DNA of 64,000 bases from Eopsaltria australis (taxonomy: Eukaryota; Chordata; Aves; Passeriformes; Petroicidae), in the NCBI GenBank assembly GCA_034509425.1, contig JAVTVJ010000072.1, positions 6,042,501 through 6,106,500 of the forward strand, given 5' to 3'. Position numbers and translations under genes: made by a program. The notes beneath the pieces were generated by a model that was not told the DNA's origin, ran no database searches, and worked only from the letters and a program-made list of their open reading frames with translations. This document shows positions 12,627-25,269 of this stretch, in pieces; position 1 is the first letter of the stretch, and each line of letters begins with the position of its first letter.

Positions 12627-12632
12627 AGCTGA
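12627..12632 (+). repeat. Left target-site duplication (AGCTGA) of LTR copy A
   Basis: AGCTGA immediately precedes the LTR terminus and is repeated exactly at 13214-13219. A 6-bp duplication is characteristic of integrases of class II (alpha/beta-type, ERVK-like) retroviruses. Confidence 0.9.
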
Positions 12633-12918
12633 TGTTGCGGTGGTTCTGAACCAGGAAGGAGGAGGACTTCCCGTGGCATGTTCCACGGACAGAGAGTTTC
12701 CCCCCGAAGCTCCCAGAGACAGTGGTTTGGACCACCAAGCCACGAACCCCAAGTTCCTGCTATTGGTTCCTTGATTTGTCTGTTATGGATCCCCGTTCTG
12801 GGAAATTCCCTGTCACTCCCTTGTTCATTCGTTGTTCTCTCTTCCCCCTCCCGTCCCTAAACCCCATTTGGCAATGTACCCCGGCCCCTCCCATGTATCG
12901 CCCCTTTGCCCTCAGTTT

Positions 12919-12923
12919 ATTGG
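12919..12923 (-). promoter_or_regulatory. Inverted CCAAT box in LTR copy A
   Basis: ATTGG on the plus strand, 15 bp upstream of the TATA-like box. The same arrangement occurs in copy B, which supports it as part of the U3 promoter. Confidence 0.6.
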
Positions 12924-12937
12924 ATGTTGTTCCTCCC

Positions 12938-12944
12938 TTAAATA
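12938..12944 (+). promoter_or_regulatory. TATA-like box of LTR copy A (TTAAATA)
   Basis: TTAAATA lies about 305 bp from the LTR start, within a CCCTTAAATACC context that is identical in copy B. Transcription would be expected to start about 25-30 bp downstream, defining the U3/R border near 12970. Confidence 0.65.
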
Positions 12945-12994
12945 CCCATGGAATGAGCTGTTCTTGGCTCTTGGTCTCTGTGCCCCTTGGTGGT

Positions 12995-13000
12995 AATAAA
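12995..13000 (+). terminator. Polyadenylation signal of LTR copy A
   Basis: AATAAA lies 51 bp downstream of the TATA-like box, the compact spacing expected when R is short. Copy B has the same hexamer at the equivalent position. Confidence 0.7.
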
Positions 13001-13213
13001 GCTACCGAATTCACACACTAAGAGCCCTCCTTCTCTGGGAGTTCTCTACTATTTCGCTGTGCTCTGAGGGCAACATCTCCTCAGACTGGGACGCGGACTA
13101 GCGGTGCCCTCATCGGCTCACCGGGGAAGCCTTCTAGAACACAAACAGCCTCCCAGGTTCACGCTAGCGCTCTGCTGCCGGTATCGGGGCGGGATAAAGC
13201 AGGGAACGCAACA

Positions 13214-13219
13214 AGCTGA
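13214..13219 (+). repeat. Right target-site duplication (AGCTGA) of LTR copy A
   Basis: This exactly matches 12627-12632 and fixes the LTR end at 13213. Confidence 0.9.
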
Positions 13220-13470
13220 GTTTTATGTTGTTCCTTGCCTGGTATTTCTCATTTTTTTAGGAAGGCCACTATATTTGATTCAGCAGTGTTTGGGCAGCTT
13301 CTAGGTCTTACCCAAGCTCTGTAGCTAGAAAACCTTTCACAGTCATATTAACCAAAGAAAACCTAACTTGGCTTCAAACTCTGTCCCTCCTCCTCACAGT
13401 GAATGGTCCCAGACTGCTTAAGAAAGTAGGAAGTTAGTAAGTAGAAATCAATAATATTTATGTTTATGCA

Positions 13471-13500
13471 TTAAATTCATTTAAATTCATAAATTCATTA
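13471..13500 (+). repeat. Three-copy 10-bp AT-rich tandem repeat
   Basis: TTAAATTCAT occurs twice in tandem (13471-13490), followed by the related AAATTCATTA. Confidence 0.75.
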
Positions 13501-14329
13501 GATACAGTTACATATCCCCCACACAATAAATTCAGTAACGTTTGATTGGAAGTTAAACTGCAGAACACGGATTTGATCTTGACAACATCAGTTAAAGCAC
13601 ATCTTCTCCACCACCAATCATTCTGCCCTTTTAAGTTTAGCCCTAAGATTCCAGAAATCCTACATCTTCAGCTCCACCAGATTTTACCAGATCACCTCAG
13701 AAAAACAGTTAAATACACAGGGATCTGTTTTCTCATCTGTGATACTTATTCTGAAACTCCTGTGAGGTTTGTCAGCATGCTGGATGTGCAAGAGTCACTT
13801 CATTTTTGTGCTGGTACAAAGAGGTTTGCAGGTAAAATTTGGCTGTGGTCACATCTCAGCTGGAAACTTCTGAACAGGGTGAGATTAGCTGAATTATGAG
13901 TTCAGAACTGGATGGCAAAGATATTTCCTTCTTGTGATTCGTTACACATCCTTCAAAGCTCACTCCTATGTTTTACTCAGCTCTTCTCAGGTTTTTCTGA
14001 CAAACTCATGAAGTGGAAAGTGACACAGCAAAGCTGGTTGCATGACTTCCTTTAAAGGCCCTTTAAAAACTCTATTACATGTTACAAACAGTCAGCAAGA
14101 CAAGATTGCAGAAACTTTTTAAAAAAGCTTTTTGTTTACTTTCTTCATTACCAGAAACCCCTTTTTCTTGGCTATTCACCCTCTCTGGTTCAGGAAAGCC
14201 TGGGCTGGAATCTCACAAGAAGGAAAAAAACCAGCTCCTTTGGATGCACTGGGCACAAACAGACAGCCTTCTCAGCAGGTACTTGGTTCTGTTTGGTTCC
14301 AAAGTAAAAAAAGTATTTTAGATATTCTT

Positions 14330-14640
14330 TAAGTAAAATGCTTTGAATGACCAGAAACTACCCTTAAAACATTTTTCAAAAATTGTTAAAAACAAATAAT
14401 TCATAAGAAATTTATTTTTTAGAAATAATGCTTGCCTTTTCATTCAAATTTTCAGTGTAAGATTAACCAAAATCCTTCATTTAAGTAAAACCCCTTCTTT
14501 GTCCTATTCTTGTGATGAAATTTAGTTAAGGTTCTTAAATTACCACTGCAAATCCCTATTTAGGTAAATCAATATTTTTTACTGTCTAAAAATACTCTTA
14601 ATGCCTTAATAAAAAAACTGAAAAAAAGACTTGAATGGAA
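14330..14640. other. AT-rich tract
   Basis: The region has long runs of A and T, multiple ATTTAAG/TTTAAGTA-type words and very few CpG. It could be a matrix-attachment-like or simply low-GC stretch. No gene is evident. Confidence 0.5.
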
Positions 14641-17600
14641 ACAGGCTTCATTTGCACCTAGGTATAAGGTCTTTACATTTTGGCCCAAGGATTCAAAACA
14701 AAATGCTTTCAGCTTGATTTCTAGATTTGTATCAAACACAACTGGCACATGTATCAGTACATCTTGTATCTTTATATATCAGGCCAACTTTTGTAGGCGT
14801 TCAAATAAGAACATTAACGTGTATTTGAAGTACGTATCTTAGAAACCTGTCTGCATTACTGTACTCAAACTTAAAAACAATTCTCTAGAGTTTATGTAAA
14901 AACAAAAAAAGTCTTTTCTCCCATACCCGTTAGGAGAGAAAAATCAAAAAACATCAAGGACATTAAAGGAGAGGGGTGATTTGTGTCAATTTTGGAAGGT
15001 CCAACAGGTAAAGAGTGAATTCCAACCCATCCTGTTTCAAAGGTGAAGATACAGTTCACTGAGCTTTGCTTAAAAAATGTTATTTATTTTTAATAAAAAA
15101 CATTCACTCACTGGCCTGTCAGCTTGGCAGCCACTGCTTAATGCTGTCAACTGGAACATGTGAGTTTGTGAATAAACTCAAGTTCCCAGGACCTAGGCTG
15201 GCAGAGGCTAAGTGCTTTTTGGAGATGCTGCGTTTGAGTCCCTGGAGGAGGGAAAATGGCTTTAAAGCTCTTTAGGGATAGGAGATTCATAGGGTCTTGT
15301 TACAGCAGACTCCCTTATGTCCCATTTGTGTGTGCCTTCCTGGCTGGGCAAAATGGTATGAGCTGATGAGACCATGAAGGGAAACAAGGGCAAGGAATGA
15401 GGAGGTTTTATTTTGGACAGCAGAGATTGGGGTCTAGATGCTGGGCTTTTAATGCCAGACTATGAAAGAGAAAAAATAGTTCTTAAAAGAGGGAAATGAT
15501 TCAGGCTACAGATAACTCTGGGACGACTGGCATCTTAACCCTGTAGGTGCTGTCATAATTGGAAGCGTTTCTCTGAATTGTGGGTCTGAGACCACAGGTA
15601 GTGGAAAGTTATTCTGTCATATTGTGACATTAACATTCATTACACCGATTTTAAGAAATTCGGCATTTTGAATGTTACTTTGTGTTGTGTGGCTCCCATC
15701 CCTTAGAATCCCAATCAAGATTCACAACCTCGTTAAGTTAGGGACTCCCTGGAGTCACTGGGTGGAAAGTGATTGGCTCAGATGAAGCACAGGAATAATG
15801 TGAAACATTGCATTCAGTTCAACCACATTGCATTGAGCCACTTTTCAGTAAGCTGTGAAATTCTTGCTGGATGCTTCTCCTGAATGGGACTTCGGTCCAA
15901 CCACAAGAAACTCTCTGAAAAGAGAGGCTCTCTCTGCCTTTTTCTAGGTCATCCAGCTAATTGCATTAATTTTCAACTGTAGCCCTGTCTGTAAAGAGGC
16001 AGCAAAGACAGGGATTGTTTTTTGCCAGGATGATTTCCCAGTCTTTCTTTTGGAAGAGCCATCTGGACTCCAGTTCATATTCTCAGTGCCATTTTCCTGG
16101 GCACCTCACCTATTCCTGCTGCTGGGTTTCTGTGGCAGTGAAAATTTCTGGCATGACTCTCATAATGTTAACATTAAACCCATCAGTTGTACTTGAGGCA
16201 ACCCACACATCTTCCTTTCTGATGCTAATTTGGTTTCCTCCCTGGAAGTCTAAAATATCAAAGCTAATCCTTTGCAGCATTTCTTTAGAACAGCCATTCT
16301 AAAATGGGGCTGGACACCATTTCTTTCCAACTTCAAGTACTGATGTTCCAAGTCACTCATTATCTCTCTTCCTCCCCCCCACTCAGTGGACAAATGGAGT
16401 CTTTATAAGAGAATAAAAGAATCCAAATGTCCTTTGGTGCCAGCTATAAAAATGAAAATCCAGTTCAATCCAGACATTTCCCTTCCTATCACATTCAAAG
16501 CCTCCCTTCTGCAAGGATCTGCTCTTGTGCTCACAGTTTCTGTGCCTCTAACCCACAATTACAGCCTCTGAGATCATCCTGCTCAAGAGAAGTGAAACTA
16601 GAAGGGACATCTTGCCTGAAATTCAGTAGCACTGAGGTCAGTGGCTTTGGGCCTTAACGGAATATCTCAAAACCATTTTGGCTGTTTAGTGGCTGGAGCT
16701 GAGTTTCTGAGGTGGGTGAGAGAAGTAAAACACTTTCCTATGAAAGGCAGGAGGCAGGAGACAGGCTGAATGGTTTGCAGCATTGTGCTGTGGGATTTGG
16801 TTGGGTTACCCGGAAGGAACTGGCCTCAAAACTGGCCCAATGCATCTTGCAGAAAGATTTTGCCACTAACACTTTGCAGAATTACATCTACCAATTATTG
16901 GCTGGTATTTCCTAGCAGAAGTAATTTGTACTTGTTTTTTCCCTTTTTTAAAAAAAGAAAAAACCACCACCAGCCTTTCCAAGGGAACATCAGAGTGCTT
17001 AACCAATAAAGCATTTTCTTTCCTTCAGGGGAAAAAAGCATCCTTCTATTTCATATAGATTTTACATGCATTGCAACACCCTTTTAACTTTTCCAGGCTT
17101 AGATTACAGTGCCTCCAGTCCTGGCATTAAAGCTGATTTACACCCTATAGTAAAGTAAAACACTGTCAGATTAAGAGCTTTGAAGGCCTTGGCTTCATGG
17201 AGGTTAATGGAGTGCATCCCGTTAATGTCAGCTCAAGGATAGCTCAAGGGAAAATGGAATCATATTAAAACAAAGGAAATTACAGGAAAAGTGACACTTG
17301 GTAGTTTCGTGAAGCTTATTCTTGGGACAAACATCAGAATGTGCCCTTTGCCATATATGTTATGCATTCCTTCAATTTTTTCTGAGATGACTAACTCTAT
17401 ATACTGACTTAAAAGGAGGTTAAACCTCCATGTAAATGTCCTATTCAAATACTCACTCAAATACCCATAGCAACTGCAGTTCTGGAGGCTCACTAAGGAC
17501 TTATTATAAGATGACTTTATGAGAAAGGTTCTGTCACAGACACTTCAGTTCATCATCACATTTAGTATTTGCTTCCTATGTAAACAAGACCATGCCCCTG

Positions 17601-20600
17601 TCTCCTGACTTTTGCACCACGTTTTGTATTTCTTCACCTCAGAATAGAGCCTGAGAGCCTCTGCTGGCCAAAAAGTATGCCTTTATTAGTCTCTTACGTC
17701 CTATAATATGTGCAGTCACCTTACAACTGAAGATATTATGTCACTGGAAGGTGACATCTCCAGATTTGATGAAAATTTCCATTTGAGTTGTTGGGGAAGA
17801 GGTAGAATGAGAAGATACTGTGACCACATGACCTCTTCTTTGAAGATGGCCTTTCCATGGAAGTAGTTTGCCTGTTTCCACTGCCAGTAGACATTACAGT
17901 CATCAGAAAAGACCCACATATACTGTAAAAAGCAAATTCTAAAGTATAAAAGACAGGTTGGTTATGTCATGTCCTATCCCTCATTTCTTCCTCTCCCTGT
18001 CCCTTTAGCTTTGATGTGACTCTCCAATGATATAATTTCTTGAACTGTGAGATGACTGACAGGGGAAGGTTGAGAATGCCCATTTTAATCAAAACTTCCA
18101 AACTCACTGAGCAGTCCAAGAGTTAGAAAACCTGGCTACCCTCTGCCTCCTCAGAATCCCTAAGAGTTGTCATAAGAAATTACTGGGTTATTAAGATATT
18201 TTTCAGTACCTGTCTTTTGGCACTTTTGCTGCTTAAATAGGCTTGAAAGCAGAGTCTAGGTAGTAGATACATCCATCTGTTCTTCTATCTGTTCTTCCAG
18301 TATACTTTTCTTTTTTATTACTAATGGGGCAAGCTTGTAAATGAAAAGTTCATATCAGCCATTAACCTCTACTGATTCAAATGCATCCATGCTGTAGCCT
18401 CTGCTTTTATCTCTTAAGTTCTTGTGGTCTTCAAAAGTTTGTGATAACCTTGCTATCCAGTGGGACTGAAGTCTGCCTCATGTTGCCTTGTCTCTGTTAT
18501 TTCTTCTGCAAGGACACTGGATGGATGATCTGGGCATTGGCAGGTCCTGGTCCTTAATTCTTTTGACATATATAAGGAGCATCATTATAAGCAGGAAGGT
18601 GGTAAAATCAGGTGCAAGAAAGGAGAATTCGATGCATTTCCCACAAAGCCTCAGCAGATGGTGGGAGTCAGATTCATCTGAATGCATCCAAGTGACTGTT
18701 GATTTATTTTCCAAGACAGTCCTTCTAATTTTCATGTTTTAGAGAGCAAGTTTGATGTATCTGCAGTCTCTCTTTCTCTTGTAGATGAGTCATACACATG
18801 TATTTTTATGCATACACTTTGGTATTAATCAGCAATTTCCTTTTGATTCACTCCTTTTCTCTTTGCTCCTCATTAAATGTTCCAGCAAATGAGTTTATGT
18901 TCAGTCCTGTGCTTATCCAGTACTGCAAGTTTTGGCATTCTTTTACCTGTTGAAAGGATGAAACCAGTTTCAGGCTGCAAACTAGTAAATGTAGAGAGAA
19001 CCCAACAAAGAGTGAATTTAAAATTAATCATGTGGCCAAGCTCCCAATCAGAACAGATATAAATCCCAGCAACAAATTGCCCATAAACAGAGAAGGGAAA
19101 AGGACTATTTATTTCAATGACTTCACAGCTGGACTCACACAATATATACATTTGAAAGCAAAAAATGAAATGCAAGTCATCCAAGAAAAAACCTGCTATG
19201 AATCATTGACAAAGAAATATATTTGCAACAAGGAGTCTCAAATAGCAAAATTCTTGCATGAGGCAGCATGTTTCAGGTTCAAGTCTTACATGGGAGCAAA
19301 GTTTCTGAATGGACCCTTAATGCAAAATGCAGAAAAAAACCTGCCATACCTTCAGCTGTTTAATAATCTTTGGACAAGACATGAGTATTAAATTCCTCCT
19401 TTCCCTGATGTGTCTGGTGACTTTTTTGAAATGGTGACAGTTTTGCAAAATGGATGTCCTTTTCATGTCTTGGGGAATGTCTGGGCAAAAGTGACCAATG
19501 CAGTACAAGCAGTGTGAGAAGAATGACTAAAATCCTGTACATAGCTCTGAACACATAATCTGGGCTAAGTCACAGGCCTGGCTTGCCAAATGGGCATGAA
19601 TGAAAACCAACTTCTCTTCCTGCTGGCAGCAAGCTTGGAGGAAAGATGATCTGTTTAAGTCTAGTCTCTTTCCTTGAGCAGTCCCTTGTTCAAAATTAAA
19701 ATGAAAATAATATCAGTGTGCCAATATGTTTACTGAAAAGCCCTGCATGGCGTAAGCACAGTGCAGTCTAGGTGACTCTGCCAGAGAGTCTGCAAGCAAA
19801 GCCACAGCAGTTTTCCAACACCACACACTGCCTTCATGCTCCTCCTAGAGTCTCTGGCCCTACAGACCCAAAAACTTCCAGTTTAGATTTCAATCAAACA
19901 CATTTCTCCCATGAAAGCAAACTGTGGAGCAAATCAAAACCAGTTCCTCCTTTGCTGGGGCAGCATAGCTCATCTTGAGAGAAAGATGGGATAGAGGCTG
20001 AGTCTTATTTCAGGTCCATTTCTAAAATCTGATGGTCTCTGTGAAGCTCAGTATGCTTTATTTCTGCATTGGGAAATTTTTTCCCTGGCAACTTTTCTGG
20101 GAATGAGAGGGCACTGGGATGAAATGTCATAGCTTTAAGGACAAGTTATCCAGGCTTTCTTTGCTAGTTTGATAGATTTGCATGTCTATGGAATATTTGC
20201 CACACTCTTCCATGAGGCATTGAAGCCAGCTTTCAAATGCTGAGTAAACCTTTATTCCTTTTAAATGCCCAGTTTAATTTATTCCGTCAGCACTGGTTAC
20301 ATAAAGACATAAATCTTCCCATGGAACAGTACAAAGCAACCAGCATCAATTTCTAATTTCTGATGGTTGAGCTGCGTATGCCAGGTGGCCACAAGTTAGT
20401 GCATTTCATCTTTTCCTTAGGTTTCATATAATAAAGAATAATTGAGGTAATCAATTTGGAAAAAGAAAAAAAAAAAGAAAAGAAGCTGCACCTGTTTTGC
20501 TTACAGCAGAATTTGGAGAGATTGGTTAGAGACTACAATATCCTGGCTGATTGATTTCATGGAGAATGCAAACACGTTGAATGTGCAGCCATCTCTCTAG

Positions 20601-22036
20601 AGCTGCACTGTCCTCTGTCACTGCAGATCTGCAGAAAGGCCTCTCATGAGGTTTCAGCTCCACCGACTGGGGAGTGTGGCAGGAAATCATGGCAAGAATC
20701 AAGTGTGATCTTTTCTAGTCCCAGCCTTCTAACTTGGCATAAAGCTATTTTCAGCTACTACAAACATCTGCTTTATCAGAGAGTAAGATTTGAAGAATTT
20801 AGGATGTTCAAGAGAATAAATATTTCTAAAATAAGCATCTTAACAAAAGCGCTCTTGAAGTAGTCTGGATAATCCTTTTCCCTCTCCTATTTCATGTCTT
20901 CCTGTAAGAAAACTCACTAGAGGGAACAAGCCTGGATTGGGAGTGGCTTCCTCATGGTTTTCAGACAGTGCCTGTGGGCAACAAGTAGCTTGCAAGAGGA
21001 ACCCATGGATAACACGCTGAGGAAGTAACTCAGGATGGATGTGAGAGCTTTTCAGAGTCCTCTTCCCTGCTGCCTGGCAAACTTGACAAGCTGGAGCCAA
21101 CCTTCAGTAGACTTAGGTCTTTAATTACTCCAGGTAAAGTCACACTATTAGGAAAAAGACAAGATGAGGTGGTGGACATAAACTTCATGCATCAGCCAAA
21201 CCCCACTGCCTTTGGATGAACATTGCTATCTACCACGGGAACTGAAGGAGCAACTGGCAGAGGTAGAATGTTGTTATTGTACCAGAACAGATGGTTAAAG
21301 GAAGATGTGATACATATATATCTCTGATAGCCAGAAAAAAAACCATGGATATTCAAAATCCTGGCTCCTGTTCCTAATTCTGAGAGGAAATGTGGCTTAA
21401 GCCAGTACACTGAACACAATCAGTAACTTAGATTTAGTGTGCAATATTTCTAAAAGGCACATTATCTTAAAAGGGATCCTAACTTTGTACATACCTTTTA
21501 GAAAACCTTTCCACAATCTTATTTTTCAAATGTGTAAACGGTCTCTATCTGTCTCCACAGGCAATGATATTGGGCTGACTTAAATGGAAAACTGAAAAAA
21601 TGAGGAGTTGAGACTAACAGCCATGGCCTTCCACGAGGTTGGCAGATCATTGAATTTCTCTATAGCTCAAAGAACAAATTGTGGTGTGACCACCTATACT
21701 GCTGGGGTTTTTTGTGGTTATACCCTTCTGTTTAGGATTTCAACTCATCTGCCTGCCATGTAAAAAGTTTATAGTACAGGCTGGCACTTTTCAGAAGGGC
21801 AGAGACTTTGGTGTCTGGACCACATGCACATTGCCATGTCCATGGGCTTAAACCCAATGAAACAGCACCTCCTTCTTACCCAGCTCATTGCCTCTCAGAT
21901 TTCCTCCTGAAAGCCTTAAGATTTTACACTGTTTCAAGAAAAACAGTTAGGGAAAAAATGTCTGGTTTAGAAGAGTAATTTATTTTCCTCCATCTCCTTT
22001 TTCAAAAATGGCCAGACTGTTAAAACATTAATTACC

Positions 22037-22097
22037 AAAAAAAAAAAAAAATACCCCACCAAAAAAAAATCCCCCCTACAAAAAAAAAAAAAAAAAA
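22037..22097 (+). repeat. Compound A-rich tract
   Basis: A15, then ATACCCCACC-like spacer, A9, TCCCCCCTAC-like spacer, then A18. No retrogene body is recognised upstream, so it may be a slippage-generated low-complexity tract. Confidence 0.85.
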
Positions 22098-22878
22098 GCC
22101 AGCCTGAGGCAGAGCATGAACATGGAAAGTTTCAGTGCAAATAATTAAAATTTGACAAAGCTATAAATCCACTAAGAGATGAACTTCCACAGGAGACCGT
22201 TAAGAAAAGTTTCATTCCCATAATGTTATTCTCAATGTTAATTACATAATGCATTAATGAATGGGTAGGGGTTGTTATTCACAGAAGTGGATTTGGCTTA
22301 CTGCCCCTTAGGAATTCACTCTCTCAGAGCAGCTGCTGGAAGAAATGTTATCTGCTGGGCAGACACTGCTGTGTTGTTTGGAACTGCCAGAAAGGAGTAA
22401 GATCCCATGTAAGGTTATGAACCCCTTTTCACCTTGTGTTATGCATCATCAATCTTTAAACATGATGTTCCCGTTCACATTCAAGCAAATACCACACTGC
22501 CATAAAAGTCTCTTAAAAAAGTATAACAAAATTGTGAAACCAGTTATAAAAGTAGTGAACAGAGAAGATGTTTCATTGTAATAAGCTCAAATGAGAGATA
22601 ATGATCTAAATATCTCCACATTTTAGGAAAATGTGCACCTGGAATCTACCCAGAACTTTCACAATGGGCTGAACCAGCTCCTTCAGACTCTGGGAAAGTT
22701 CAGACCCACGTTCCCACTCTCTGGCTCGGAACCATCTGAGCTTTGATCTTGTGTGTATTTCATCACGTTGCACACCACTGCTCTCCTATTGTGGCTCGAG
22801 TCAATTGCGTCATTTAAGAAAAGTACTACAGAAGGTGTGGGGAAAAAAAGGTGTGTGGGACCATTTTTGTTCCCTGCT

Positions 22879-22955
22879 CACCACACACACACACAGAGAC
22901 ACACAGAAAGTAATAAAAAATATTTTAAAAAAGAAAGAAAGAAAGAGAGAGAAGG
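22879..22955 (+). repeat. Compound microsatellite (CA)n then (GAAA)n/(GA)n
   Basis: A CA-rich run (22879-22914, interrupted by GAGA) is followed by an A-rich spacer and then AAAG/GAAA and GA repeats (22930-22955). Confidence 0.85.
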
Positions 22956-23606
22956 AGGAGATGGCACATGATACCACATGAGCCATTTTCCCTCAGATGT
23001 GTTACTGCAAGGGTGAAATGCTGCCATCATGAGATTTATTAACTCTCAGTGTGAAGTTATGGGCCTGAAGAGGGGATTTCCCCGTGAAATTTTGTAGTTT
23101 AGTGTTATGCAGGAAGTAAGACCCTGTGAGTTCTAATGGTCACTGAGAGCTTTAAAGACATTTCAGCATTCTCACAAGACACTCGCAGGAGTTTCACCGA
23201 GCAGGAGCTACAATTAACATCCCAGCAGATGGATACTTTCCATTGGCATGGCAGTTCCTTGGGCACAAATCAAGACTGGGCTCCTGGTTCCTGCCTCAGA
23301 CTGGAACCCGTCTGAGTCTGTGATGATGTTTCCAACAACATATTTGTTTGGTTCTCTCCATGAGCTCAGCCTGAATCCTACTGATTTGGAAAAATGAGAC
23401 AGAGCAAGCAAGGCTTGGGAGCGTTTCCTAAGGGCTGATATGACACATAGAAACAGGAGTTTACTTGCCTGGAGAAGCACTGGCACTATAAGGGATCTTT
23501 GAGTAAATTTGTCTTCTGTCTGTTCAGGGCACCATGGTTATGTTCCACAAGGCCCTAGTCACAGCCTCTAAATTGCCCAGTTAACTTGGGCTTAACCCTA
23601 CCACAG

Positions 23607-23623
23607 AAAAAAAAAAAAAAAAA
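23607..23623 (+). repeat. Poly(A) tract
   Basis: Seventeen consecutive A residues; no associated retroposon body was recognised. Confidence 0.88.
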
Positions 23624-24115
23624 CTCTCTTTAATCTATTACATTCTTTAACTCAAATATTTTACTGAAGAAGTGGCTTTCGTTCCAACTCCCCCATTTAC
23701 AATGTCAATTAAGAAATGTTCTGTGTCATTGCTTTCAGCAGACACCAGAAGTGATGGGATCTTCACTGGTGGGCACTGAACAAATGAAACAGCTGTATCT
23801 GCCCCACACCTCTGCTCCTGCAATGCTTACTAATCTCTAAGGAGCTTGTGGAGCCGAGAAGGGAAGTGCCACAGAGTGCAGGAAACCTCCTCCTCCTTGC
23901 TTCATTCACCTTAATCCCATCACAGAGCAGTAACAAGGCAGTGCACTCCCTGAGTTGGGATTTCTAAGGAAGGTAGCCCTACATCCATAGCATAACCTGG
24001 CTCTAATGACTCCTTGGTAAAAAAGCAACAGGAGTTCCTTAGTGGTAAACAGTATTAATCACCATTTCCCATCGGTGCAGCCTATTATGAAGCGATTACA
24101 GACTGTTTACAAGGA

Positions 24116-24130
24116 GGGAGGGAGGGAGGG
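24116..24130 (+). repeat. (GGGA)n tract, canonical G-quadruplex motif
   Basis: GGGAGGGAGGGAGGG has four G3 runs with single-base loops, followed by another G5 run near 24137. This is the most stable class of intramolecular quadruplex sequence. It could equally be a simple GGGA microsatellite. Confidence 0.8.
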
Positions 24131-25250
24131 TGTCATGGGGGTGGTATTTGCTTTGGCAATCATTCATTTCCCAAAATCCCTGAGAACCATATTCCTGGTT
24201 TAATTACATGGAAATCTCTGAGGTCAAAGGACTGAGACAAAGTATAATTTCTTTCTCACTTCCTTCTGCCACAATCTCCTTTCTCTGACTCTCTCAGACA
24301 CTGGCAGAAAGTGACTCCGTCTGCAAACATCTTTAACCTTCTGTCAGAAGGTGTTGCTGTCTAATGATGGCACCTTGTGGCCTATGAGGAGACTTTGGAA
24401 TTTGGATGAGCATTTGGTTTACTCAAGTCTGTTTAATTCTCCTGGTTTTGGGCACAATCTTGTGTTGCTGCTGTCACTTCTCTATTCCTCAATGCAAACA
24501 CTGTCAGGCAGTTTCTTTGTGGAAAAAAATGCCTACAAACAATGCAGGTAGGTTGTGTCATGCCTGGCAAAGTTCCAACAGCTAACCCAAGGCCTACTCA
24601 TATTCCAGGAACTTTTCTTAAATAAAATGAACTTTTGCTGGGGTGGACTTCTATCATCAAGCCAAAAGCATAGGGATCATAGCAAATTAATGATTAGAAA
24701 TAAACAGAACCAGGGAGATTACAAATCCATTTTACCATTCTTTGGAATTTTTGGGTTGCTGCAGTACTGAGTCAAATTTATTTCCCATCCTTCCCAGCCC
24801 CACAAACATTTCCCTTGTTGCAAAAATCAAAGCTCTATAGTTAAAAAAAAATTAAAAGCACAAAATTTCATTTTTCCTTCTCCAAATACGAAATACAACA
24901 GTTTGATTTGTGATGATATTTGCCACTTTTACAGAGGTTTGGAAGTAGTAGCACTTATCAGTGCTTGTAGGCAGCTTGGTATGACCACAACTCTCTAGGG
25001 TGACAATCCCACTGTGGCACTAGAATGTATCCAGAGTACGAAACCATTCACTGTGCAGAAGTTGCCTTACTAGACATGCTGGGGAAATAAAAGGGAAAAG
25101 AGAGACAAAAATGCTATTTTAATCTCAGAGAAGAACAAACAAGACAGGAGTGGCATATAAGATGTCTGAAGCGGAGTTTAAATACCACAGTTTAAAACTT
25201 GTAAAATACAGGAAAAAGCATGATTCACACACACACTCTTCCTCTGAGAT

Positions 25251-25269
25251 CTCCTGCTGACAGCAGGAG
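25251..25269. repeat. Short perfect hairpin
   Basis: CTCCTGCT is followed by GAC, then AGCAGGAG: an 8-bp stem with a 3-nt loop. It is too short for a miRNA precursor. Confidence 0.6.

Larger units (their letters stand above)
12633..13213 (+). mobile_element. Solo LTR of an endogenous retrovirus, copy A
   Basis: This is a complete 581-bp long terminal repeat on the plus strand. It starts TGTTGCG and ends CGCAACA, a perfect 7-bp terminal inverted repeat with the canonical TG...CA ends, and exact 6-bp AGCTGA duplications flank it. Internal order fits U3-R-U5: an inverted CCAAT box (ATTGG, 12919-12923), a TATA-like TTAAATA (12938-12944) and an AATAAA polyadenylation signal (12995-13000), leaving roughly 195 bp of U5. 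No primer-binding site, gag, pol or env sequence lies on either side, so it is a solo LTR left by LTR-LTR recombination. A second copy in inverse orientation lies at 48278-48850. The 6-bp duplication suggests a class II ERV, but I do not assign a named family. Confidence 0.93.
13220..22030. other. Unique-looking noncoding sequence, partly AT-rich
   Basis: No gene or transposon is recognised over about 8.8 kb. It holds a 10-bp, three-copy repeat at 13471-13500 and a markedly AT-rich stretch at about 14330-14640. Open frames are at most about 119 codons and have no domain features. Confidence 0.5.

Noticed and set aside
12552..13021. Several short open frames on both strands
   Set aside because: They are contained in or overlap solo LTR copy A and carry no retroviral protein signature; LTRs are noncoding.
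25251..25269. Possible miRNA hairpin
   Set aside because: The stem is only 8 bp with a 3-nt loop, far short of a miRNA precursor.
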